Shown here one piece after another: positions 13,330 through 26,300 of a stretch of DNA of 64,000 nucleotides. This DNA is from Sweltsa coloradensis (taxonomy: Eukaryota > Arthropoda > Insecta > Plecoptera > Chloroperlidae): the NCBI GenBank assembly GCA_024449915.1, contig JAMZAV010000105.1, positions 496,001-560,000 of the forward strand, given 5' to 3'. The notes beneath the pieces are model-generated. The model saw only the letters and a program-made list of their open reading frames with translations. It was not told where the DNA came from and ran no database searches. A program made the translations under genes and the position numbers. The stretch's first letter is position 1, and each line of letters starts with the position of its first letter.

Positions 13330-16327
13330 GACGTAAACTCTTAAGGAACATTACATACGAAAATCAGTAGACCTATTATGCCTACAGTTGTACAATAATC
13401 AGAACTCAATCACTCAATTCACACTCAGCAGCAGCTGGTTTAGCTTTGTTGATGTTGACAGGCACAACGGCAGAGCGCAGCTCTCTCCTGCCCTCTGTCA
13501 GGACACTACTGCCATCTGTATTTTGTTTCAACTAGAAGGCTGAAGCAAAAAGAGTGCGGGATTATACGAATAATCTCTCAAAGCTGCAGAATTCATTACT
13601 TTTATCCATTAAATTAAGGATACTTCTAGTTTATTTTGTTTATCACCATAAAGAAGTGTGGAAAAGGTCTAACGACTAGTTAAGTTTGGATTGGAGAAGA
13701 GTTTACAGGTTGGGAAAAAATGAGAACATAAAGGGCTGGGGGTAACAACACTTTTCACCTGCTGATGACTTCAGCTAATTATTAAAAGTTGTTTGTTACC
13801 TTAATCCACGACGCGTCATGGAAAAATTATTTGTTTATCAGCTACATAAGCAGAAAACATATTTGGCGCTAGTGCCAAAGATTATATGTACCTGTGTAAT
13901 GTAATCTTTGCTTGCCACAAGGTAATTAATACCGCTGTTTAAAAATTAAAGCAATTAAAATTATTTTTTATTTATTTGCATTCTTATATTAACATTTGAG
14001 CATGTTACATCATGTTACATGTTACATCACATACATACACATGCACATGTTACATCCAACGCTTCAAAATTTAGCTCGCAAACTACTTTTGATAGGTGCA
14101 AGTTAACTTTTTTTTACTTCAGCAAGTACTTTTTTACCCATCAACTGTAAAAATAATTCAACAAAACATAAAAATCAGCTGATTTACAGCGGGGGCCTCT
14201 ACTTTAAACGCGTTATTTGACGTTAAAAAAACTATGTCAATGGTAACTAATATGCCTCTGGCAGCTGTGACTTGCCCGCGCAAGTAGGATTTCTGGAATT
14301 GCGAGTTACTCTCAATGTGATTCTTGGAGGGTTGAATATCACACCCTCGTAGGTCAGGAAAGTGATATGAACAACATAAATGCAAAGGCAGTGGTCTATA
14401 AAATGGTTTCATGGGCAGATAGAACAACTTACCTACAATATGGACATATAAATTGTTTTGATATATTTAACATCTATCCTATTCCTATTCAGTTATAAAA
14501 ACTGATTAACAATTTCATTTCTATGAATTGGTGATAGGTAGCTGAGAGATAATACAATAGGAGATCCTACTAAGTGATATATGTTGATGAGAGAAGTGGC
14601 AAGTGTGGAAAGCATTGTGCAAAGTTTAAAAGCTTTGGGATCAAGGGGTAGTTTCATGGCAGCAGAACATGGTTTAGTACCCAGAAATATCTAGTGAGTG
14701 CAGTTGATGAAATTGCAGTTCTATATTTTTCTTTAATTTAATTGACCTTCATGATAAAGTACTATACTTCGAACAGTCATCATTTCTCCGATATAAGAGT
14801 GTCAGTCTTTCAGAGGACGTCAGAGCCACTGATGAGGCAATCGGTGCACAAAATATTTCATGGGCCAGTCGTGGCATATTATTTGGCTGCATTTGATATA
14901 CAATTCTTCAAAGCTTCATGTCATTCGGTCATGCAAATCGATTAGATATAGGTTACAAAATCAGTTATCATTTCTCAACAAAACAATCAAGGATTAACAT
15001 TGGGTTTTACCAACACATACAATGAAAAGCTGCAACTCTGTAAAAGCTAGTCTAATGAGTAATGACTAGTATATGACGACTGGCCACTTTTGACACTTCA
15101 GTTTAAGGAGTACCCAACTGTTTCGTAGTGAAGACAAATAATTAGGGATCCAGGGATTTCGCAATCGGCGAAAAAATGATAAAGCTTAAAAATACTTGAA
15201 ATGTGTTTTTCATAAGATCCCATGGCCTATGACACCAAAAAAATGCAATTTGAAACCGCACCAAAACGCGAAATATTCCATTTATTGATGAGAAATAAAA
15301 TGATTTTTACTGTTTAAACTGCCAAATCAAAAAAAATTACCATTTCATCGGTATTATTTCCGATAAAAACGCGCCGAAAATTCATCGAATTACGATTTTC
15401 CTAAAATACGGACATTTTGACAGTGTTTTCGGTGTTGCTAGGCACCGGCCCTAAGCCTATTTAAAAAAAAAAAAAAATAAGCATTTTACATTGCTAGTCA
15501 AAATATATCAAAAATGCTTATTTTGGTGAAAAATAACAAAAAATGAAAATGCAAAATAAAGCATAATTTGAATTTCAAAGAGTATAATTTTGTCAATCCA
15601 AAAAATATCTTTCATCGACCCCTACAAATAATATCAATGTTATTGGAAGAACCTGAGTAATCACATATATTAATCACATTTTGTTATGTAGGTATACATT
15701 TTTAATCAATGTAGGCAAATCAACTCAAAGTACTATGCCAAGGCATCTCACCTGCACTTGTGGATGATAAGGTCATGTTCGTGTGAAAACTATGGTAAAT
15801 TAAAATAGTACTGGTTATTTATTAAGGTTGTTTTAATCTTATATTATTTGGTACATTCATACAACTTCAATATTTTTATAATGCCTCCACCAGTCCACCA
15901 ATCTCCAAAAGAATAAACTTACAGCCTATGGCCATTGCATACTCTACCAAGGCAGTTGGGACGTACATAGTCCCCAAGCAGTTAATACACGATTATTTTG
16001 ATTAATAAACAACTTGTTAATTGCATTTCTCAGGGCATTCTCAGGATGGATGAAAGTCTAGTGGCACAAGTTGCAAACATTGTGTTGCTTTTCTTTTTCT
16101 TTAAATGTTGTTTACCGTTGAATGTCATTACAACAAACTCCAAGGGACTAAAACATTACTTTCAGGTTTTATCATGTATAAGCTGCTTGAGAAGCAAAAA
16201 ATCTGTTTGTGGAACAACAAAATATGTTTTTAATAAAGACATTTTATGCTTTAATGAATTTTGATTATTTATGGTAAAGTAGTGCATGCCGCAATACTCG
16301 TTCTTCGAAGAGAGCATATCTCCTTAC
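13330..16327. other. Intergenic, DENND5 to TBC1D19
   Basis: AT-rich DNA with no convincing exon. It has repeated CATGTTACAT words near 13,998-14,055 and a poly-A run near 15,462. The 19-mer TTATAAAAACTGATTAACA (near 14,493) recurs near 35,584, so part of this is repeat-derived. Confidence 0.6.
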
Positions 16328-16471
16328 CGTAGTAAATCTTCTCCGGCATCGTGTCAAGTAACACCAGCATTGGGCCTTCCATCTCCTTACCAGCCTCAGT
16401 CAAGAACAAGTATAACCGGTCATTGGGTACGTCTTGATAAGCGGAACCTACATCATTGATCAGTAATGGTG
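16328..16471 (-). other. Unidentified exon-like block
   Basis: A 47-codon open stretch bounded by a possible acceptor (CATCAG) and a good donor (GTAAGG, 16322-16327). It encodes PLLINDVGSAYQDVPNDRLY, LFLTEAGKEMEGPM and LVLLDTMPEKIYY, a composition typical of real protein. It lies about 380 bases beyond the TBC1D19 stop on the same strand. I do not recognise the family and found no partner exon. It could be a relic exon of a lost gene, an alternative exon, or part of a mobile element. Confidence 0.35.
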
Positions 16472-16591
16472 CTGATGGATACTCAATCCGCGACAGCCAC
16501 CTTCATTTGCAGTGTGTCGTCGTTCTTGGGTGTGCTTGGTTGCCGAGTCGATTCCATGTTTTTTGTAGCCATTTTTGTAGTCCACTTCACT

Positions 16592-16597
16592 TTTATT
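16592..16597 (-). terminator. Possible TBC1D19 polyadenylation signal
   Basis: AATAAA on the minus strand about 255 bases after the TBC1D19 stop codon. Other AT-rich hexamers nearby make this tentative. Confidence 0.3.
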
Positions 16598-16624
16598 GTG
16601 GATACGGAAATCAATCCAGGAATT

Positions 16625-16695
16625 AAAACAATCCAGCTCAGCCGGGTACCTGCATCGAACCCAGGTCTCCTGATTGTCGGTAGGATGCTCAACTG
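16625..16695 (-). repeat. tRNA-derived fragment (SINE-like)
   Basis: On the minus strand AGTTGAGCATCCTACCGA is followed by CAGGAGACCTGGGTTCGATG, resembling a tRNA gene with a B box (GGTTCGATGC). It does not fold as an intact tRNA by eye, so I call a SINE head or tRNA pseudogene. Confidence 0.45.
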
Positions 16696-16850
16696 TTGGA
16701 ATCTTGATGACTACATTGTGGGTTTTGTCGTATTACTCGGTTACAGGATCTGTAATAAGTTTATCATGTATTTCTTGAATTTCTTAATGTAGGTCTTACT
16801 CAATTTGAATGAAGTTGTAGAATACCACACAATTATTTCAATTCTCCTAT

Positions 16851-17106
16851 TTAGTCACGTAATAAAACTAATTGTATCAAAGGCATGACTGCAATCGAGG
16901 ATAGGTCGGCCAAAACCGACTCCATTTCTTGCTGTGTGTTGACCATCATCAAGTTCTCTTTCCGTAAACTGACAATTGCGGTGGCTAGTAGTGACAGAAT
17001 CTCAACAGAGTCGTAGGCCAAGATTAAGTCCCATAAGAGCAGAAGCTGTTCTTGTGGGATCAGTCCTCCAAATGCCCGCATTATCCACTTGAACACTAGA
17101 CGGATG
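16851..17106 (-). CDS. TBC1D19: TBC1D19 coding exon 10 (stop)
   Basis: RLVFKWIMRAFGG, then QEQLLLLWDLILAYDSVEIL and LADLSSIAVMPLIQLVLLRD, then TAA at 16851-16853. The C-terminal end matches the family length. Confidence 0.93.
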
Positions 17107-20100
17107 CTGTAACAAAACAAGTGTCATAAACTCATTACAATAAAACCTGACAGTCTATATGGAATGTATATATAAACTATCAATGACGACTTATAACATA
17201 CAATATAATAAAATAGCCTGGTACATTTATACTCCCTGTAAATTTAGTTCAACTAGTACTTAATAGTACAGTCTGATTCATTTCGTGAGAACTGCTGACT
17301 TCTGGCTCGCTATGGGCGGTTACTTACCCTGGTCAGTACTCTTATACAACTTGCCGCTATTTTTGTACGTACACATTCAGAATACTTCCCAAAAAACTCA
17401 TCCATCCATACATATAACACCCGTGCAATTTCTAACATTCATGTCCCCCATCATAAAACCACGCAATATTCCAAAGGACCTATATACGCCTGTCTCTCCA
17501 TTTACAATAAGCTGCCAAAACACATCAGAGAAATCAAAGTTCATACTACATTTATTAGCAAATTAAAAGCATTTCTAGTAGAAAGAGCATTTTACTCGCT
17601 AAACGAATTCCTAACAGATTAACCCTTGTCCTCCACTACAAACTGTCCCTTATAGATCCGTACTATAGGCCCTACACGCATATTTTACATTCAATACTAA
17701 TACCGTTTCATAATCATTTTATCATCCATATGATAACGTTTTATATTATTATTCATCCTTAATAACATCGTATTGTATTATATCATACCTACATATTATG
17801 CATTTCATTTTTTCATTTCAATACTCAATTAATCAATTTAAACAACTTCAATTCTCAATACTAGCATACCTTACTAATACTAGTAATATACATATAACTT
17901 GATTCACATCAACGACGCATTATATTTCATTATTTTTTTATATTTAGTAAATTTATAAATTTACCTCGTCCTCTACTATAAACTGTCTCTTATAGATCCG
18001 TACTATAGGCCCTACACGTATATTTTAAATTCAATACTAATACCTTTTCATAATCATTATATCATACCATATGCTAGCGTTTTATATTGTTATTATTCAT
18101 CGTAAATAACATTGTATTGAATCATATCATACCTACCTATAACTCATTTCATTTTTTCATTTCAATACTCAATTTATCAACTCAAACAACTTCAATTCTC
18201 AATACTAGTACACCATACTAGTAATATACATATAACTTGATTCACATGAAATATGCATTCTACATTAATATTCATTTTATACCATGCTTCACGAAGAGGT
18301 GTATACTTGTACCATGTATAAGTCTTAGTGAATAAAGATCTACTCTACTCTACTCTACTCTAACTGCTACAAGTTATCAATTTCTATTGTGAGTTTTAAG
18401 TGGACAGTGACAAAAAAACACTTCGCTACAGGGAGGTTCGAAGAATATTCAGTATATTTAAAGAAAATCAATAATCCAGTCCGACTCAAGAACATATTTA
18501 CAGCGAGAGTTGCCCAGTTCCAGGAAAGGTTTGTTTTGTACACCCTTCTTCAAATCCCACAGTCCCCAATTCTGTTAGAAATCTTTTTCTGTTCTCAACA
18601 GTCAACACAATATATTTTGAAAACACTAATACAGCTAGCTTACGGGAAGGGAGAGATAAACGGTCAGATAGTAAGAAAGAGAACTTCATTGGCTATTGAA
18701 AACCAGTGTTCAGACCCTTATGCATCATTAAACATAATATTAATACCATATCTTTCAGGAGCGTAATGATTTCAGGATGGTTTTCAGGCATGAACTATTA
18801 CATTTCAATTAATAGTTTAAATTGCAAATGCATGAACTATTGCATTTCAATTAACACTTTTGCAGGCTGCCATAAACAAGTTTTCTCATTTTAAAATTAA
18901 CGCTTAAAACCGCCATACATGAGTTTACTCGTTTTAGCACCGAGCTTGTAATAGTTCCACATAGCTCCGAGAGATTGTGCACTATGTTCAAAGTGCTCGG
19001 CGCTAAACGAGTAAACTCGTGTATGGCAATTGGGAGCGGTAATTTTAAAACAAGAAAACTCGTGTATGGCAGACGTGTTAATAATTTAGTATTTAACACA
19101 CGAATGAATGCTTATTCCCTGCCTGGCACAGAACAGTTGGTTAGTCCTATTTGCATGGCGGTACAGGTGTTAATTAGTTGCACATTCTATTTTCCCAAGA
19201 TTTTCAAGGATAAAGTTACAGGGCAGTGTAGCCTATGTTTATGAATTAAGAATGCACAAAGGTAAAAGGGTACACGAGCTTGGCCCCTCTTTTAGATCTC
19301 ATTACTTTTGAGTGTGTAAGGTTTGGCTGTATGTTTACAAGTTTTTTGTATGCGTAGGATCTCATGACTTTTTCAAGTTCTATTGCAAAATTATTTTTGT
19401 AAAAATAAAATAATTTTGATGAAGTAGTATTAATTGCTATGGTAATTCAAATTAACAATAGAATGTTAACTATCTCTTGGGCCCAAAGAATTGCTTTTTG
19501 TATGCATTGTAGGTGATTATTTCAAGTTTCTATAGTTACTTTTTTATTATGCCTGTAAAAACCTAATATAAAAAGTTAAAAACCATATTTCGATGCCATT
19601 CCAGATAACTTTTACAACTTTTTCTTTCAAAAGGCACTACATCACTATTCTTCCGCGGGTTGGCTGCAGCGTCCTAGCGGGCACCTAGATTAGATTATAA
19701 GGGTTGACTTATTTATATAGTATACTATATGTAAGATATCATGCTTACGGTTGCACTTTGATGTGATGGAAGTGGAGCCACAGCTCAGGCTCATACTTCT
19801 TGAGCAATCGACCATAGAGTAAGCAAAGACAAAGCAAACCCTGCTTGTCACTTGAAACCTCATGCAGACGGAAGAAGTATCTCATGTAGAACGTACGGAA
19901 CGTGTGGTACAGCTGAACACAGTCGTCGTAGAGGTAGCAGAGAGGAGCGGCTGTTAAGGAACACGTGAAACATTGTGTACAGAGATTGTTATCCACTCAG
20001 TCTTACTGTAAGTAAAACATCGCCCGACTATAGATCTACCAACACCACAAAATCCCTGGCCAAAACGGACAAGCGTAAGTCGAATTACATACAGGTGAAG

Positions 20101-20292
20101 AGCGTAAACATAAGTATGGTACCACAAGTGATCAGCAAAGAAAAGTGGGGGATGAGGTGAGGTTGTATTGATTATGCAACCACAAGTCATAACTATCATC
20201 TTACAACAGTTTTATGATTTTGTGTGCATTTTATGTAGGTACTTACTTTTTTTATTTTACTCCTTTTAAATCACTTTTTATAAGATAAGTCA

Positions 20293-20324
<32 letters not shown>

Positions 20325-23300
20325 AATAAGCATAGTGGGGAGATTTGTTCCTCACCACCGCCTACGAGAACTGAGCCAAAACAGAGAACGTACCTATAGA
20401 ACGTCACCCAAAAGAACTAGACATGTGCTGGTATAGGCCACAGTGGTGTTGGTATATCTATAGTTTAAAAATAGTAAACATAAGCTTTCCCAGGAAAAGG
20501 ATGATGGTTTGGATATAAGGACGGGTAGTTAAAGCATGTAGAAGGAATGTGCGAGCTACCTAATCCAAGGTTTAACCAAGCCAGCTCTCAGAATAGCATC
20601 CTGGTTGCCTGTCAAGCTCATCTAGATGGAAAAAGTGTTCATACGACTTAACATGCCTAAGTGTCTAACAATCAAGTGGGTGTGGTCACAACCTGGCTGG
20701 TCAACCAAGTCTTGTCATGTGGAGCCAACCACAACCAAGCAAATAGGTTTTGCATGATTGGCATCGAAAAACCTAGGCAGCAATTACATGATTCAATGAC
20801 AGAGACTCAAGCTTATTGAATAATTACAATGATAAGCCATAATTTGTATTGAAAAAGATAGAATATACTGTTAACAAACTGATGAAGGTATGTATTCTAG
20901 TTTTAATTAGAAATAACATGTCAAGAATAATTCTCTAACTGCCATATTCATATTTCACATCATTTTCTAAGCCAGAGTCAAAATCGTGTTCGTAATGTAG
21001 GAAATTTTTAGAAGTAAAAACTAAAAAGTATCCAACCAGGATGCATTATTTAACACACTGAAGGAATCAGATCATCTGGTGTCCCCTTCCTTAACATTCC
21101 TTGGGCACCAATCTCCTACCAGCAGTCCCTCTACCAGTAAATGGCAACAGGTATTTCATGGTAAAAAAGATCACATTAATGTTGAATGGCAGCCCTACCA
21201 TTCCATGATTTGTAGACAAGTAAGGATTAGTAAAGCCATTCTTAAATGATTCAAAAATTGATAAAACGGTTGTTTGAGCTCGGGCCAACTTTTCTTACAG
21301 TTTGTTAAATGTCCGTTTCGAAATTCGCTTGATCAGCAAAACCAGCTAATCTTACATACATTCTGGATCTCTCTTCGACCTCCAATTTTCACCCCAAAAA
21401 TTTGAATTTAAGATGTGCTTATAAAGGATGAGCAACAAACAATCTCCTAATGATGTTTACGACCTGATTCACCTACGTGCAAACTAGTCAACAATGCCAG
21501 TAGTTGATGCAGGGTAAGGACTATGAGAGAAGTGTACAGAACTTGTGCTTCTGCACACAGAACACTAGGTTACTCATCTCAGACTGAAACCCAGTAGTTG
21601 AAGTGAAGGTACGCACCATACATAGTGAAGCCGTGGAACGGAATGACTCCACACGGAGGAAAAACAACAGTGTGCTCCAGCACGGCAGGCCGATTCTTCA
21701 ACACTGCATGAAGCGGGTTTGCAGAACTATGGTTGAAAATTGATAACACTTCCGTGTCACGGGAAAATGATAACATTACCTGTAATAATAGATTTCTGTT
21801 AGAATCAACTACATCACTACATATTATCAACTCAAGGTATAGTATGTGTGCAGACTGCAGAGTTAATGTTGGCATTGGTTGGATCCTGCTACCTCATATA
21901 CATTTTTTTCTTTTCATACTGAAAGGTTGGGGTTTAAAGAGAAGAACAGGGCTCCAAGTGACCAGTTTTAAAAATATAGGAATTTTGAGCCAAATATATA
22001 GGAATTATTATGTGAAATAAATAGGAAGTATAGGAAATTTTCAGGAATTAAACGTACTGTGCTAAGGAGTATTTCACAATGAACTGAACTGGTATTATTT
22101 TAATTTTGACTCTAGACATATGAACACACAATTAATATGACCAAAATCTCTTTGGTTTATATCTAAAAATTTAACAAAAAATAGAAAATACAAATAAAAT
22201 GACAATTTTCTTTGGATTATACCTCAAATTCCACAACAAAATCAAAATAATACCAGAATTTCTTTGGTTTAAATATGCCAAAATCTGAACTGCGTGCAAA
22301 AATGTGAGATTTAAAAATTTATATTTTATTTGAATTTTGGAAAATAATGGGAAAAAAATTCTTGCAAATTATACTTTAGGTCTATTCATAAAGACAATGC
22401 CCAATTTGTTTCAAAATGGCTAAAAATTGCTAAAATAATTATAGTGACAATTGGAAAAATAGGAATTATAGGAATTATGCACCACCACCACCACCAACAC
22501 CACTCTGAATATATATGAAATATAGGAAATATGAGACATCTTGGAGCACTGTAAGAATGTGTAAGAAGTTAAGAACAGTAAGTGGCTCTCAAGAGTTGAA
22601 ATGTACCACTATTAAATGCTTAACCAATAACCAGTATAGGGACACTGAATTATCCATCCTTTCTTCCACTTCCTTATTGTTGTCGAAGATGCATTCTTCT
22701 GTTACTTCCCTGTCCTAAGTTTGGTTAGAATTCTTACAAGTGAGTAGGGTGCTCTAGTTCTATTTAGTAAATCTTGGAACATTGTGATGTTCTTCCACAT
22801 GGTTTTCTTTTCTTTTGGGTCAGAAATAAGAGCTCCATTACAATGCCAAAGTGTCAGAGTAGGTATTGAGGCAGTGTCTACTCTTCCCCCAAAAAGAAAA
22901 AATTGGATACCGTAATGTAAATAATAAATATATTGTTTAACTTGTATGCCAAACCAACAACTTAAAACATATGCGAGCAAAGCAATGAATGAATTTGATA
23001 CCATGCTGCATGGGTAAACTCTATTTCCATGCTTGTGCCCGGGCCCTAGAGTCTTCTTCTACACAGCCCTATCAACAACCCTATATGGGTCATTCTTGAA
23101 AACTTGCCCAAACCCCGTCACTTCACTTTCACATTTTTTATTTTTTTAAATATTCATACAAGTTGTAAACCCTTAATAGCTTATTATTGAAGCATTAATT
23201 CTGAATTCAAAAATCATATTCACATACTTCTGTTCAAAAAATTAGTACCAAAAATTAAAATAAACTTGTTCAAAAGTGTGATAAAAGTTGTGTCCTAGAC

Positions 23301-26300
23301 AAGAATCTAAACTTTCCGGTTTCATTTTGTACTAGAAATAGTTATTTAATAACCGTATGCTTAATTTTAAGACATCAATATTACCTTAACCTATCTTTTA
23401 GGTATCATAAATGAAGTATCATTCCATTAATTTCATTGTTGGGACATATTTTATGTGTGTCTCTATTGTTGCCACACATATGTTACCTCACTCTTGTTAC
23501 CAAGTTTGCATTTGAAAATTCCCGCCCTAAACAGAACCCTTCAGTGCAAGCATGACAAGGCTGTGGTTTCCTGTCTAACAAGATGGCTGGTATGTGTGTA
23601 TCATGTAAATGAAGAAAATTATCATCTTTCTACTGTTAATTTGATGGGAGTATTTTAATTCAATCTCACTTTTGTTACCTAGATAATTTGAGGTAATGTT
23701 TTAGGTACATTATTTACTATAAATTACTTAACAGGGCAGTCAATACCAGAACCCATTGATAATGCTGACAAGGAAAACAAGCATGTCTGACATTAATTAT
23801 GAATATTTTTAGGTTAAAATCTCACTTTTGTTACCCTCACTCTTGTTACTAAAAAGTAACACGGGTGAGATTCTGAGTAACATAGGTGAGTATTTATATG
23901 AAATTTCAGTACATTAGGGTTGTCAAGACCACTTCGAAGAGATGAGTTTACATTTGATGTAGAATTTCAAGGCTTTTGTGTTAAATAGGAAAATATATTT
24001 CTCACCTACGTTACTAAATCTCACCTTTGTTACCATATCTCACCTATGTTACCGCATATAATTTCAAATTTCAGGAATAATTGTGATAAAAGTGACCATT
24101 GTTAAGCATGTATGCTGTTTGCCTAGTTAAAGTACTGTGATACATCTAAAACAATCAATACAAACAAATTTTTTCTCAATGAAAGTAAAAAAATGAGTTG
24201 AAAAATTGATCATTAGTAACAAAGGTGAGTAAAAACACATTTTTTGTGTAGCAAATACTTCTTGAATGAATCAATACATATAAATTCTTAAACTATACAA
24301 TGAACATTTTCTATAATTTATCTCTTCAAGAAAATCTAGGAACTGCTTGTCACTAAAAACATTTAACAAAAAAAGTAACACAGGTGAGTTTTTTTGTATG
24401 CTGTCCTGCCTATCTTTTTTTCCCGTGCCATTTATAAAAAAATCTTACAAATCATTACTGTTTATGTATCAACAGATGGTTTCTGCTTAATATCATGTAG
24501 TCGAGGCAGTCAACAAATCAAAATTATATTTGAAAAAAATAAATTCCAAAAAGGCAAGTTTTTCAAGAATGACCCATATATGCTAATATTCACGCTCCAC
24601 CATTGCTCCATTTTATTGGGCTCGAGTATCTGGTATTTTGGGCTTGTCATAGACTATGGTAGACTCTTGGAACAGATTAAGCTCACAGCTAATGATAATA
24701 ACAATTTTATTGTGCAACAAAAACACTTACTTCATATAACGTATCTTCAAACACAAAGAACTGATCATCGTTTGTAGCTGTGAAACGTATATCCTTCATT
24801 ATGAGTTTGTCTACCATAAGATCATATTGAAGAACTAATCGCTTCAGCTTTTGGAAATACTCGATTTTCTGGAAAAGAGAATACATGAATTTCAATCAAT
24901 GTGTATGGCCTCAAAGTGACAAGCCTAAACGTTGGACAACCAGTGGGCTTACCCTAGCAAAAAATATCACTAGAACTAGATTTGTTAACTAAGTGACTAT
25001 TGGTTATCTATAAGACACTGATCAGGCATTATGCATTATGTTTACTTCACTGACAAGCACGGACTCGTTCAGTCGTACCCAAAAGAGTGAGCGAGGCTGG
25101 TTAAGCAACAGATCACCACAAAAAATACAAAAATAAAATAATACATTCCTTCCCATTGTTCAAAGTTTGTTGTTGGCCGAGGTGCCAAGTTTAAGAGGGA
25201 TAAGGCCTATAAAACTAAAACTATTTTGCATGCATCAAAATCTCTTTGCTGGAGGAGGGCCCAGGTATTTGTATTTTTACTTTGGGTGACGCTTGCCCCA
25301 CCTCCCTGACCCCCAAGGTCACCAAAAACCATTCTATATCAATATCATCCTTGGACTTTGTTGAAGGGTAATGACAACAAAAAACTAATGTCAATCGTAA
25401 GTTTTGTAAGGTTTTATGGTGTGACGTGACACACTTGCACAGATGGAAAGTCGGACAGAAAGCTGACGCTTACATAGGAGCTTCGTGAGGCTAGAAGGGT
25501 TAAACAACTCTTAGAATATTTAAATATTTTATTGGAATTAGCCTGAGCAGACCCTTTGACTTGTTTGGGATCTGCTTGAATGTTTATTGCATCATAGAAA
25601 ATCAAATGTACTTACCGAAGGCTTTGTCTCAGAACCCAAAACTAGAGCCCAAATACGGCTTCTCAAAGCTCGAGGGCAGCCATGTTTGAGAAACTCCTGT
25701 CCCAGCGGTGCATGGTTCGCTGCCAACACTAAAACACAACCAGTTGAATTAGAAAACGTTGTGCTCCTAGAAAACACAAGAGGCTCTAGAATACGCATCA
25801 ACAGTGTTGTTTGCCTGAGAGGAGAAGCTACTAACTACTAAGGTAGCCAACACCTACATTTACAACCGGAAACTACTTGCTTGAGAGCATTCCTAGCAGC
25901 TTCTCAATACGAACAAAACATTCTATGAAATGAAAAGTCACTTGAAATGCCTTACATGTGATTTGATTTAGTCAATTAACTAAGAACTTAATTTCTATTT
26001 TCAAAATTAAATGTTTGTTTATGTTCATAAATGCAACTTCGTTCATACTTGTGACAAAACTGATGATGTAGGACATAAGTAAAATTTTGTGATGACAAGA
26101 TATTAGTTGGAACATGGGCATTTTGAGTGATTGCTAGCACTGCATACACATTAGTCAGCATTTTTGTATGAAATGTCAGCTAATGTAAGAAAGGTTATAA
26201 GCTACATTTGTTACTGATTGATATTCTTGATGAACTGTTTTTGTGATTGTGTTGGCCTATTGACCTCATAATTACTCGACCTTTCTAAGCTACTACAAGT

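Noticed and set aside
14158..14427. Minus-strand ORF of 89 codons
   Set aside because: No domain, no good splice sites, composition like surrounding non-coding DNA.
16466..16792. Plus-strand ORF of 108 codons
   Set aside because: Spans a tRNA-derived fragment on the other strand; no recognisable domain and no splice context.
22147..22280. Three TTTCTTTGG words as a possible regulatory array
   Set aside because: Weakly matching AT-rich copies; no clear unit ends.
24394..24777. Plus-strand ORF of 127 codons
   Set aside because: Runs from the transposon end into the antisense of TBC1D19 exon 7; no domain.
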